Below are positions 48,287 to 60,414 of a stretch of DNA of 64,000 nt, in pieces (position 1 is the stretch's first letter; each line of letters opens with the position of its first letter). Below the pieces are notes generated by a model, which searched no databases, was not told the DNA's origin, and was given only the letters and a program-made list of their open reading frames with translations. The stretch is taken from the NCBI GenBank assembly GCA_013365325.1, contig JABVXV010000113.1:62001-126000 (forward strand). Direction: 5' to 3'. Both the position numbers and the translations under genes were made by a program. The DNA comes from Dipetalonema caudispina (lineage: Eukaryota; Nematoda; Chromadorea; Rhabditida; Onchocercidae).

Positions 48287-50673
48287 TATTAAAAAAGATC
48301 TGAAAGGATTGTTTATTTTATTACCAAAAGGAACTGAGTAGTATATCACTGGTCTTTTCTCCGATATGTCTACAATGAAAGCTACTTCCACTCATCCCAA
48401 AAACAATCCACCTACTTCAAGCAAAAGCTTTGATTAAATTTCAATTAACAGTGATTATTTCACATATTTCGCTCCTGAAACTATGAAAGGTAAGCATCAA
48501 ATTTGTATCTTTAAAGATAAATACCATAGGAACACCAGAATGTGATGGGTAATTCCCGAATAAATCTAATCTATATTAGATTCTGAACATCCCGACGCAA
48601 AACAGGGTATCGATCTAGTGTAGTTTCAACACCAGTTCTTATTACAAAATTAGTTCGCGCTCAAAATGAAGCACTCGGGAATCAAATATGAAACTACTTC
48701 ATTAAGCTTGAGCATACTTTGAAAGTACCTAAGTAAATTCTTGGTCTGTAAAATGTAAAGATCGATAACAATTTTCGAAACATCGCTTTATACCAATAAC
48801 AACTCTTCAAGAAAACGAACTTTAATATTTGAAAGAAAAAAAAAAAGGAACAAATAAACAAGCAAACAATGTAACAGTAAAATGACACAATCCGAGGCAA
48901 TTTGTTTTCGTTGATAAATACGAAACAAACAATATTGTTAAGTTTCAAAAATTGAGAAACAGTTTGAGAACGACATGTAAAAATCATGAAGCATCACTAG
49001 AATTATTAAAATACATAAGCCAGGGTTGGATAAAAATGACAAATCATTTAATCCTTTCACAGTAATACCGTTGATTTTGAAAAATTCATATATCAGTGCC
49101 ATGTCCCAAATTTTAAAGATTCAGATGGCTGTGGCATAGAAGAAACAGAAAAAGGTTGATTAGGTGGATTACAAAATATTGCAAAAGATATAGATCAATT
49201 TAAGACACTCACTGGTACCAGAACAAACCAGTTATCCTGCAATGATAAATATACAATCAGCACAAAAAAGAGTCACCATAAAGCAAGATGGCAACCCGTA
49301 AAAATAAAAATTCCAGAGATATTACTTGTCCTCCATTCTCTATCATTGTACTTCATCAAACAAATGCACTATTTTCCTTTTATTTTCGAAATTTTTCTGC
49401 TTTGAAACAAGCGACAAAGTAGAAGTGCACAATAATGTTTAAAAGAAAATTTCCACGTTCCACGTGTGTGGAAGCGTAAAAAAAGAGCGCTAACTATAAA
49501 CCTTTGAAAAAAATACACTTTTATTCTCACAGCTAAAATAAATTTGGCATTTAAATATTATGCCTGTAAATAGAAGAAATTCAACAATGATAAAAGATAT
49601 ACAACTGCATGTCAAATAACACTGTACTTTCTCGAAAGCTGAATAAAACCTGAAAGTTAGGATCTTCGAGAATAGCACTTCATTCTTCATCAACACAGTT
49701 TGGGAAGTGAGACTTGGAGATTCGTTGACTTGTATATGATTTAAATGAAAGTGGTAGGTTACTTTGAACCAATCTACTGTTCATTATATTTCAGTTACAC
49801 TCTTTCCTCCCTCACCAGAAACTATTTTTCCTAGATTTCAAAAAAACACTTCAATGTCATTGTACACATATTATGATGAAATCAACGAGATCTCCAACAA
49901 AGTAGATGTCAAAATAAATGAAGCAATTTTCAATGCAAAGTACTTCACAAGAACCATGAAATCAGTTCCATGGTAACCCAACAGAAATTTACAGAAGGCA
50001 GAAAAACTGAAAATTTCTTATATCTTGTTTAGATATAACGCCAGAAGTACAATTTCAACCTATCCTAAAAGCAATGCACAAACCGAACAAATGAAGGGCC
50101 TAAATGTTCGGTAAGAAGAAGAAAATAACAACAAAACTGCCATAAACTTTACGCAGTATTAATTAATAGTGATCAGTAATGAACTGCAGGATTACAGTTA
50201 CAGAACAATTCTCCTTTCACTCACACTAATGCTTTAACTTAACTGATACGAAATGACATCACCAAAAAACTCACATGCTTTTTTATGCAACCACTACAGA
50301 AAAGAATGGTTCCAACTCCCTAATACTTTTACTAGTTTGCTTTTCAATAGAATTCATCTACAAAAAGTTACACAGAGAAATTCCACATCATGAAACAAGG
50401 AATCCACGGAACCAAAATGCGGTAATATTAAGCAGTCAGCTATCGCTCTCATTATCGTTATTTCTATAACTACCTAAAGTAATTCGCATACCCGCTAATT
50501 TACAAGTGCTTTTTGGAATATCCCGGAAGTTTAGGCCTAATTTTCTCCCCTCTCTATTATCTCCTTACAACAAATATACTTCCCAGCAATACTTCAAAAC
50601 CAAATTTTAAAAAGAAAAAGACTCTTTCAACAAGCCATTCATTTCGTCAAAGAATACTGCAAAATACAAACGC
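48287..50673. other. spacer between the USP gene and the TMEM199-like gene
   Basis: 2.4 kb, both flanking genes on the minus strand. On that strand an acceptor ends at 48300 just upstream of the TMEM199-like start. The rest holds USP 3' UTR and AT-rich DNA. A plus-strand open stretch at 49764-49976 is bordered by acceptor- and donor-like sites but could not be linked to anything. Confidence 0.4.
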
Positions 50674-53600
50674 TTAAGTATCCATTGATATTTGAACATA
50701 TGGACGCTTCATCATTCGATTCCTAGGAGGTGTATCGTTTTGTACTTCATTTGCATTTGCAGCAGCCAATGGTAGTGAAGGTGAAACAGGATTTCTGAAT
50801 GCATCACATCGAACATATAACAATATGTAGGCTTGTGTATTGTGCAATTCGGATAGGGAAACTCTGTGACGCTGGAAAAGCAAAAATTTCAATCATTATC
50901 AAAAATGATACTATAATGAACAGAAAAAATATATCAGGAATGATTCCCTTTCTAAATGCTACTGGAAGCATAATTGAAGAATATTTTAAAGCCGAGAGGA
51001 GTAAATAAATATGTCGTTGGGAATGCATGTTAGATAAGACTACATCATATTCTAATGAAAATTCTTGTTCTTAGTATTTCGACACGAAAGACATATGCTA
51101 CTGCTAAAACACTACTACTCTGATCGATAAAGTGGTTTACGATTGTCCTTACACATCTCTTTCTGAAAACTCAAAAGTGACTATGATCAATGTGCGACCG
51201 CGTCACCAATAGTATATTTTACTGAACCATCTCACTAATCTTCAACATGTCAATCCTCAATTTTCCATTCAAATCCGCTAAATAAAGCGCTTTAATAAAA
51301 ACAGGAAAAACGAATCGATGTAGATTCTAAAGACTATTAACCCTACAAATTTTATTTCTTTTCATAGTGAATCTCTATTACCCGCGGCTAACCTTCTCTT
51401 CATTTTGATTAAGTTCTACGTTTCATCAGCAGATACATCAATCCCTTACATCATGAAATCAATTTTAATGAGAATGTCGACTACAATATCATTTACTGAT
51501 GTAATACATTATATACCTGTTCATCATCGAATAAATAATAGCTTCTACCATCAAATCCTCGCACAACAGCAATATAATGTCCATGCTCCACTGCATTACC
51601 CATATGCTGAACAATACCAGTAAGCTCGTAGATGTGCGATTCTCCCGCACGATGGATATATCGTTCGAGATTCAGTCTCAACTAAAAAATTAGAATAAGA
51701 GTAGCTCTTCCACGAGAAATTTTTATGGGATAAGTTTATATAGATTCTGTAAGTCAATTATATAATGCAACGACAAATACACAAATCCTCCCAAAATAAT
51801 GTCTGTACACCGTCATCAAGTATACCAGTTATCAGCAATAATTACATATTGTTAAGATAAGATACACATATTCTAGGTTGTTTTTTTAAGGAATAAAGAG
51901 CGCCATTTAGCGACCAACCGAACTACTAATAATGTTGCACTAAAAGGATGAGGAAATTCAAAACAGGCAGTAATACATATAATACAGTCACTCGAACCAA
52001 CATTGAAGCAAGATAAGTTTTTCAAAACAACATACACTGAAATTAACATGGACGCCTATCTTTCCACCAATCGAGTTGAACCGTTTTATCTGGATAAGCA
52101 AAAGGTTCGGTGCACGCAGAATACGTGAACTACGTTGGATTTGCGTTGTCCTCTTACAGCTGTAGATATCATAATTATAGAACACATCTCTTAATTACAG
52201 AACACTTACTCCTCCTGGTTGACCATTATTCTGCTTTTCCAACTATTCCACAACATATTCATAAAATCTCCCACCTTACCTACTAAAATCCGAATATCAA
52301 AGGTAATCCATTATACTCTGCTTCTCTCTATTGGCCTAACTCATTCTTTATCGTTTAGAAAATTATGCTCCAAGAATTTGTCATTCTTGAGCTAAAAAGA
52401 AAAGATACTTGGTGCATTTAAAATTGTTCAACACTTCGCTGCCAAAATAATCGTCCAGTAAATCCTCCAGAGTTATCCGTCTGTCATAACTTGATTTCTT
52501 TATGCCAAGATTAAGCTCCCGAAAACGTTCGTAATTTATTAGTATTGCGGAACACGCCGAACATTGAATTTGATTCCGTAATGTTCCGACAAAAAGTTGT
52601 TCCACTGGTGTTGAAAAGCGTGGTCCACTACAACAATAAAGAACAGGTCAAGCTTTCAAGAAATCAGAACAATCTATAAATTTGAAAAAAAAAAGCAAAA
52701 AAAAAAAACAAAAACACTGTTTAAGCAGTTCTTAGAAGCTTGGTTAAAGATTACCAAGTTTCTAAAAACTATTTGAACTGTGCAACATGCAACAAAGCAA
52801 AAAAAAAAATACTTTAATGGATTAGCGAAATTACGATCAGAAGAGGATGTTCCATTTCGTGCTTCTGAGTCGAGAGCATCCAGTATGTGATTCAAAGCTT
52901 CATGAGCATCTTCCTGTGCACCCAACAAGTGAGATGGAAATGCCTCTGAAAAATGTTAGGGTAACTTATGAGAAAGCGTAAAACATATTTTTGATATTTC
53001 TAAAACTAACAAACAAGCTAGAAAACAGGAAATCTTACTTTCCAGAATGAAACTAATCCAAGCAGGTTTGAATGGTTGTCTGCTTGACATTGAATACCTT
53101 ATAAATCTCGCAAGGCCACAAGCAACACAATCCTTCACACCTGCAATTTAAATTTAGTGCAGAAATAAATGAGTCAAACAAAACATGAAGTATAACGGTG
53201 AAATAAAATCAACTTACACGAAAATAAAGGGAGATGCTCGCCAAGATATCGTGCAAACGGAATACAATGCAAAATAATCTGAAGGACTGCGTTTAAAAAG
53301 CAGTCATTGGAATAGTTACAGAGGCCGACACCGATATTACGACCATCCGGATTCTGAAAATAAATAATGAATCTGTAGAAAAATTTTGCCGATACTTTCG
53401 CATAAAACTTTAAAACTGGAAGTACTTCAATGCAATGAAATCACTCCAAAATTAATGGATATACGAATATTCCCAGCATTATCTTGAAAATATGTTATAA
53501 AAACCAACCAGAACACGGCTGCCTTCCCATGTCGCATAAAATATTACACGATTATTTGCAGGGAATCTAGTTTCTAATTCGCTATTTTCTGACATCAATC

Positions 53601-55734
53601 GTTTCCCTTCAGCCTTACCGTTCAGAGCTCGATTAACCTGAAAAGCGTAAATAGAAGACCAAAAAATGTCGCAATCGCTGAAGACTCTTCAATTATAAAG
53701 ATATGATGTTCAGTCCAATTAACCAGATCGTGCATCAAATACTTCTTTACGGTGTTTTTCTAAAACCAAAACTTGAGTTTCCAAAAAGGAAATCAATTTT
53801 TCCAAACAACAATAATAGCGATAGTTACTCCGCCACATTCCACAGTAAATTATATATTAGAGGATAATACAGAAAAATGCGAGAAGCTAAAAAGTAGAGC
53901 AAAGAACCAAAAAAGAAATTAGCTCAAGAAGAACCAAAAAATAACATCCGAAAATTACTGCGATGAAAGTTAACCTGAGATTCCAATTTTCTAGTCGATG
54001 TGTGACTAGCATTTACATCTACACGCCGCTTTACCGCACCATTTAGTATGGGTTTCGACCCCGATGTGAAACCTTTGGAAGTTGACGGCTTATTATCATC
54101 ATAACCGTTATGATTTCCGAAATCCAAATGGGAATTAACGTGAACTGGAGGGGAGCTGAAAATTTTAACACAATAAATTCAACAAGTCTTTACTTCTAGG
54201 AAAAAACCTTTTCTGTAACTTTTTTACTTCGAAAGAAGAGTACGCTAGAGATTAAAGAAATAACTTATGAGTTAAAGACGACAGTCGAGTTATTCCAACT
54301 ACTACAAGAACTAATGAGAGGAAATAAAACGTGACAAAATTCATTTCTTAAAATTGAAAAAATCTTACTTAAGCCGCCTAACATTATTTGCACCATGGAG
54401 CACGTCCCGAGCAAAATACTTTGTGAGTTTTGTCGTCCCATCATTAGTTTGAGTAGAATGTGCATTGTTCGGATGTTTTCCACTACCTTTGTGTTGAGCA
54501 TCCGTGGCAGCATGATTTTTTGGTGATTGGTTAGTAGAACTAACAGTCACTGATAACGTACTGATAGTACTGCTCATACTTGAACTACGCGCCGATGATG
54601 TAGATGATGAATTGATTTTCAACCGCTTTGCACTGAAATAAATCCAATTTGTTACATAAGTTGCATATTTTTTCTTAACCAGTACAATAACAGATTACCT
54701 CCCATGTGTTTTTGTGGATAGAACGAAAAACCATTTAATGTATTGGGAACATAATTCCACAACGCATAGAGTTTGAAATGTGATTTTGAACACCAAAACC
54801 ATATCAAGTACAAAACATCATCGACATGCTCATGAAATCAGAATTGGAATTTCTCAAAAAACTTATTTCCGAAGCAAAATTTTCAAGAAAACGCAGAACT
54901 TTCAAATGCTTTAAATCAATTTTTTTGCTACAATACTCCAATAATCATTACGACATTTGGCATAGTGATGAATAATAAAATGAGCCATTATAAATCATTT
55001 CAATTATAAAAATCTGATAGTAGAGTGTGAGTATTCCAGACAAGAGGCTTCGATATATATCCCACACGTCGAATCATCAATATCAAACTGGTAACAGTCT
55101 TCAATCTTTTCCTTCCTTCCGCAATCCCTTATTCTCCACGGCAAAAATGTTCATAATGTATTATAAATATATGCATTAAGGGGAATGACAAGGAAGAAAC
55201 CTTCGAGCGGGAGGTGAACGCGGTGATGACGAACTATCTCGATAATTCGTTTGAATCATACGTAATCCTGTGGAGTCATATGAAGGTGGTACGTGATTTG
55301 AAGTTGATCCTGAACACAACGTCTCAATAACTTTAAATCTTGTGATATAATTAACTTCATTTACACTATAACAGTGAGCTCCGCAACTTAATACATCTCT
55401 TACGAATTCTATTGATTAAAGCTGGCTTCCTTTTTAGTTTATAAAACGCATACTATAAATCCGTATTCTATTTGAGGATTCCCGGGTTTATCAGAAATTT
55501 TTGTCCCAAAAAATTCATTACTCTTCTAGAAGTGATAAGCTAATTTTTAAAATAAAAAAGTACAGCAAATGAAACTTTTTATTAAGAAATTCAGAACAGA
55601 CCAGAATTTGTACTGGAAACTATTTCGTATCCCCGTCCACGTTCAACCATTTCGCATGTTCTTGACGTGCTCTGTCCGGAATTAGATACCGCTGAATTTA
55701 GCACAGTGCAATTCCTTGCAGTAGATCGCATCAT
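50674..55734 (-). CDS. ubiquitin-specific protease, USP36/USP42 type
   Basis: Cysteine protease that removes ubiquitin from proteins. Exons 55734-55602, 55309-55201, 54632-54369, 54155-53975, 53637-53509, 53353-53218, 53140-53039, 52945-52813, 52627-52409, 52159-52036, 51681-51517 and 50871-50674 keep frame; 630 residues. Residues 1-255 are Ser/Thr/Asn-rich and probably disordered. The catalytic domain begins near 278: GVGLCNYSNDCFLNAVLQ holds Cys290. GAQEDAHEALNHIL (around 360) is the QQDAHE box. CSAC (418-421) and CTNC (467-470) form the zinc-binding pairs. LLLIQIKRF, then HGHYIAVVRG with His545, and YYLFDDEQ with the acid, follow. The AYILLYVR end closes the fold. The Cys box reads NDC instead of the usual GNTC. 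An in-frame stop lies about 54 bases upstream of the ATG, supporting this start unless a 5' exon is spliced on. Confidence 0.92.
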
Positions 55735-57854
55735 TGATTGTTTTTCAAAATCAAGACTTTTACTATAATAAGTTCTATTTAGCGTACTTTATTAGGAGAA
55801 AGAGCAAGGGGAAGAGAGAGAGAGAAAAAGATATCATGACGACAATTTATATGCAAGAAACGGTTATTCATAACTGAATAACATAACCATCTCATGTAAA
55901 AAAGGTAAAGTAAAAGCAACCAAAAAAAAAAAAGAAAGAAGAAAGGGACAGAAAGAACTCCAACATAAAAGGAAGAAATAAAATATACCTCTAAAGGCAA
56001 TGAAAAGATGAAGAATGCCCGAACTACGAAAGTTCGAACGCATTTTTAAACGACAGTTATATTTACAATTTAAGACAACCCTTAAGAAACAGTTATTAAG
56101 TCCCTATAAACATTTAGTTTGTAGGGAATGCTTAAAAAGTAATTGTCGTACAACACGATTGCTAATAATAATAATTTTGTCTGGTTATCTCGTCCATTAG
56201 TATCCTCTTCGGTTTCTTTTTTTATCTATTTGCCGATCAAAGACTTTCTTCTTTCGCTCAAAAAATGGTCTCAAATGATAATTTTCTCTATTGATATTAC
56301 TCTAATCAATGCTAGTTCCTCTTGAAATCACGTAACTTCCGAATATATTACAAACACTCACTTTTCCCTTCCTTCTTCTCCTTTCTCTTATTCTTTCCCA
56401 TTCATTCCTATTGAGACGGGCAACATCACAATGAATGGACATATTGAAGAATGAAAACAACAAGGATTACCTAATTCTCTTGAAACATATTTTCTCTCTT
56501 TCTCTCTCTTGCTCTATGTACATTAAATAATTCAGTTTTGTGTGACAAGATATCCTTGCTCAGATGTAACAATGTCATTCAATTCTTTCTTTTCATCCCA
56601 TATTTTCATCTTTTCAGTAAATGAACATTGTGTGAAGTATTCAACCTATCAAAACCACATGTTTTATATCAATTTTTTTTTTAAATTACAGTCTGCCTTC
56701 CATCAAAATTACAGACATTGGAATATGTTAAGAAATGGAATAATACCTCGATTTAGCAAATGGAATATATGCTTGAATCAATGCAATGGGATCAATTTGC
56801 GCCATGAAACGGTAGAAAAGCCAACGACGATTGATGCCATATAGAAATCAATCACTTTATAAGCACCCACCACAACACTATTGTATATACAATTGCTGTC
56901 GATTGCTTTTGTCACAATACCTGCATTACTGATTAGGGTTGCAAGGGATAACTGGAATTAACAATGAGGGTATAACTATAATGGCGTCAAACTGGAGTTT
57001 CTTAGGAATCAATTTATGACGCCATCTTTCCATATATTTCATAATCTTGCTGCTGCTTAAAGCCATTGATGAATCGGATCCTTCAATCGACATGAAATGG
57101 TATATTCCTTCGTTTATTCCAAACTTTGGAAACTTGCTAGTTAAACCACCTTTTTTTTTTGAAAAGACTCCAAAAAGATACATGCTATCTCTTGGCAAAA
57201 TTTATGAGGGACGAAATTACTAACAGAGCGAGTAAAAGAACAGAAATTACCAACTTAGCATGTATCAGTTTAATGAACAAAATCATTTCCTGTTGAAATA
57301 TATACAATTTACATACGCATAAGACATGAACATAATCTTATTCAACATTATAACAAATAAATGATTACGTAATGTAAACCTAACTTTTATTGTTTGCAAC
57401 GTATACACGCAAATAACTCAAAGATGATTGATCTACTTGTTACGCAGCAAAATTTAAGAGCATCAATTTCTGCCTCTTTTAGGATTCCCTGTTGTCTTGC
57501 AATTAGCATTACACGTACACGTTTAACAAAATCAAACGATTACGCAATTTAGGTTAAACGAAAGAAGAGGTATAAATACATCCATATTCGTCCAAATCTC
57601 TAGCATTAACCGCCCAAATAAGTGAGGTCAATACATGTTTTCGTTTCGAGACTATCTTAGACAATATTTATTATCTCAAGCACAATATCTAATATTAATT
57701 GTACTGTTCAATAAAGTTAATACTTAATTCATTTAATCTAATTCTCACAAGTTTAACGTAACATAATCCCGAAACTTACGTTATCTACATGCGATATGAC
57801 GCTGCAACAGTAGCAGATCGCAGGTCATTTCTACATGCGAAGCCGCGCGGCGTG

Positions 57855-57881
57855 GTTGCGTTGCGGGTGACGCAGCGCAAC
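57855..57881. repeat. GC-rich hairpin, 11-bp stem
   Basis: gttgcgttgcg and cgcagcgcaac pair over 11 positions (one G-T) around the loop ggtga. It lies in a patch far richer in GC than the surroundings, about 2.1 kb upstream of the USP start. Confidence 0.65.
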
Positions 57882-59741
57882 TGAGTTGTATCGTGGCTAA
57901 GAGTTGAATGATGTGATGAGGTAAGGGTTGAATTTGTGTGACTGTAATATATAATGAAGTTAGCGGATGGGATATATAAATTTACGTTCACGTACGTACA
58001 AAATTAAATTAAAAGAATAATTCTTCTGTGAATGTTTGGAGCAGTTAATTTTATCAAATTTCTTCCGAAGAAAGAAATTCAATTAAAATATAACGAAAGT
58101 CACATTGGAATATTGCACATTATAGTGTCATGAGCGTTGAAATTATTGCATTAACATATAAAGTGTCAACATAAATATACCGCAATATCGCGGTACATGC
58201 GAGAATTTATTGAATTGGTTGCATGTTGTATTGTATAAATCGGTTGCGCGGGCAAAGTGTGAATTGAAATGAAGATAAAATTTAAATTTTCAACTGTATT
58301 GTGTGGTCGACAAATGCAGCACAAATTTGTATTCCTAAAAAAAAAAGAAGGGAGATTTAAAAGACTTTGGTATATTGGGAAGTTTTGATTTCCAAAAATG
58401 GATCCGGAAGTATTTCATGTTGAAGGAATACTATTCTCAATACCATTCTCAGTAATATCTTAGTTTGGAAAATAAATATTTTCAATTCTCGAGATATTAT
58501 GAAAATATTTTAATTTCTAAAAAGATTATTGAAATAATTTTAATCTTGGAGAAGTTCTCAGAAATTAGGTTTTGATGATAATGGGGTTTTCCGGAAGAAA
58601 TGAAAGGAAAGCAATCTGCCAAAAGTCAGATAAAGTGAACAAAAAGGTCAGATCATCTTCTTTTCGTGAATGTTGGGATGAATATAAACGATATGAAGTG
58701 TATATTTACGATTTGCAGTGAATTTATTTGTTTTTATCAATTTAACAACTTTTGGAAATAGTATGTCATCTTAGAAGCATCTAACAGATTGAATATTTGT
58801 TGCAATGTGACAGTTTTAATCGAAAAGAAGAAAATCAGATTATTGTTTGATGCTGACATAGAGGGCTGGAAAAAGATTGCTATTTAAAGTTCTTGATAAT
58901 TTTTTGAAATTTGACAAAAGTGCAAAAAAGAGATGGTTAACGGGAGGAGATAAAGGTAAAGGTCCCTTGATAATTGGAATTTTATAATGGGATCGAAATG
59001 GTTTTACCATGCAGGTATCAAACCCGTGGGAGGGCAAGTAAAATGATTTGCGTTTGAAAGGAAATGGAACTATCAATCTACGATGGTAAAGAAGCGAATT
59101 TAAACGACAAAAACTTTTCTTTGATGATTGAGAGGTACATTGTCAGTAATTGATCTTGAAAGGATCGATTAAATTATTAGAAAATTTCCATATCAGTTCT
59201 CCAATCTTCCCAAATAAAAACGGCACCCATTTACTACTCTCAGTCTATATTTAATAAATGTATGAATTCCGATTACTTCATCGTACAAATGGTACTTATA
59301 TAAATTAATCTTTTTCTTTTTAAACTCTCGAACCCAATCGATTTCTCGGATGCAGTTCATAATTGAAGTAAGTAAAAGTTATTACGAAAAGCAAGTTATC
59401 ATGTACAAGTCTTTTGTCCTTTTTCTGGCATTTAATTCATTAAATTGAAAAATCGGTAATTTGTAATTTTTAATTACTGTAACAAAGTCTTCATACAAAA
59501 TGCACAATTTGTACAACAATTACAACAATGAAACAAGATGACAATGTAACATATATTAACACGTTGAAAATTAAGAGAATCCTATAATGTTGAAGGTAAC
59601 AACATGGAGTCACGCTAAAAATGCATAAATTTTGTTTGCATTCAACAACCGAGCACTTCACAAGTGTTCAAAGAAAAACGTGAGCTTACCCTTCTAGTTG
59701 CTAAGCGTAAACCGCCGCATTGTTTACTTTCATGTTGTAGC

Positions 59742-59763
59742 AAAAAAAAAAAAAAAAAAAAAA
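59742..59763. repeat. poly-A tract
   Basis: About 22 A in a row; no retroelement body was recognised upstream. Confidence 0.85.
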
Positions 59764-60056
59764 ATTGGATTGTGGAGAAGATCAAACTAGGAACTATTCG
59801 TTTTGAACCCATTACCTCTGAGAAGTATGCTTAGCAATCAGTGAAATGCCCCGAGAATTGCAACACTTTCAGTTGATATTAATCAGCATAAAGGGTCAAT
59901 TTTTCCCCATCAATAAAGCCTATCGGACAATTAATGCTTCGGAAGTGGATTATGAAGTTCTGCCTTCACTTGATATTTTCACTCATCGGCTACTAATTCA
60001 ATCATCTCTACACTTTTCACAGAGGAAAATATTTCCAAATGCAGCATGACGCAGAA

Positions 60057-60093
60057 GTGTTTACTAAGAGTTCGCAGAATTCTTAGTAAACAC
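60057..60093. repeat. near-perfect 17-bp inverted repeat with a 3-base loop
   Basis: gtgtttactaagagttc (60057-60073), loop gca, gaattcttagtaaacac (60077-60093). All 17 positions pair except one G-T. It lies about 320 bases beyond the stop of the malonyl-CoA decarboxylase gene (minus strand), outside any exon model. Confidence 0.85.
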
Positions 60094-60414
60094 GAATTTT
60101 TTGGCGACAGCAATGAGCAAATTATTTCCTGTTGGCAAAAATATCATGAGTCTTGCTGCGTTTATTTGGAGTAATAAATATGTGTTTGAGTTCAGTTACA
60201 ACAGTTTAAAATGTACGACCAGCAACAACTGCTACTTAACCATCAGCTAATATGTCGCTAAAACAAGAAGTTAAAAAAGTAAGAAATTACTGAGATATTG
60301 GGACTCAGAGATTACATACATCCAAAATTTTGTTGTAAAATAAAAGGAAGATATATTAGGTCTAAAGGATTCAGCTAATTACCATACTGGTGCAAAGATA
60401 TTCTTTGGTTCCTA

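Larger units (their letters stand above)
55735..60414. other. intergenic region upstream of the USP gene
   Basis: 4.7 kb separating the USP gene start from the 3' end of the malonyl-CoA decarboxylase gene. It contains a locally GC-rich patch around 57830-57890, two hairpins, a poly-A tract, and coding-like but unassembled stretches at 56650-57200. No complete gene could be supported. Confidence 0.45.

Noticed and set aside
49764..49976. Plus-strand open stretch of 70 codons with acceptor and donor borders
   Set aside because: No recognisable family, no partner exon, and it lies between two minus-strand genes.
59846..60049. Plus-strand 67-codon open frame ending just before the 60057 palindrome
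   Set aside because: No family resemblance, no promoter or splice support; length is within chance. The palindrome does not match the histone 3' stem-loop.
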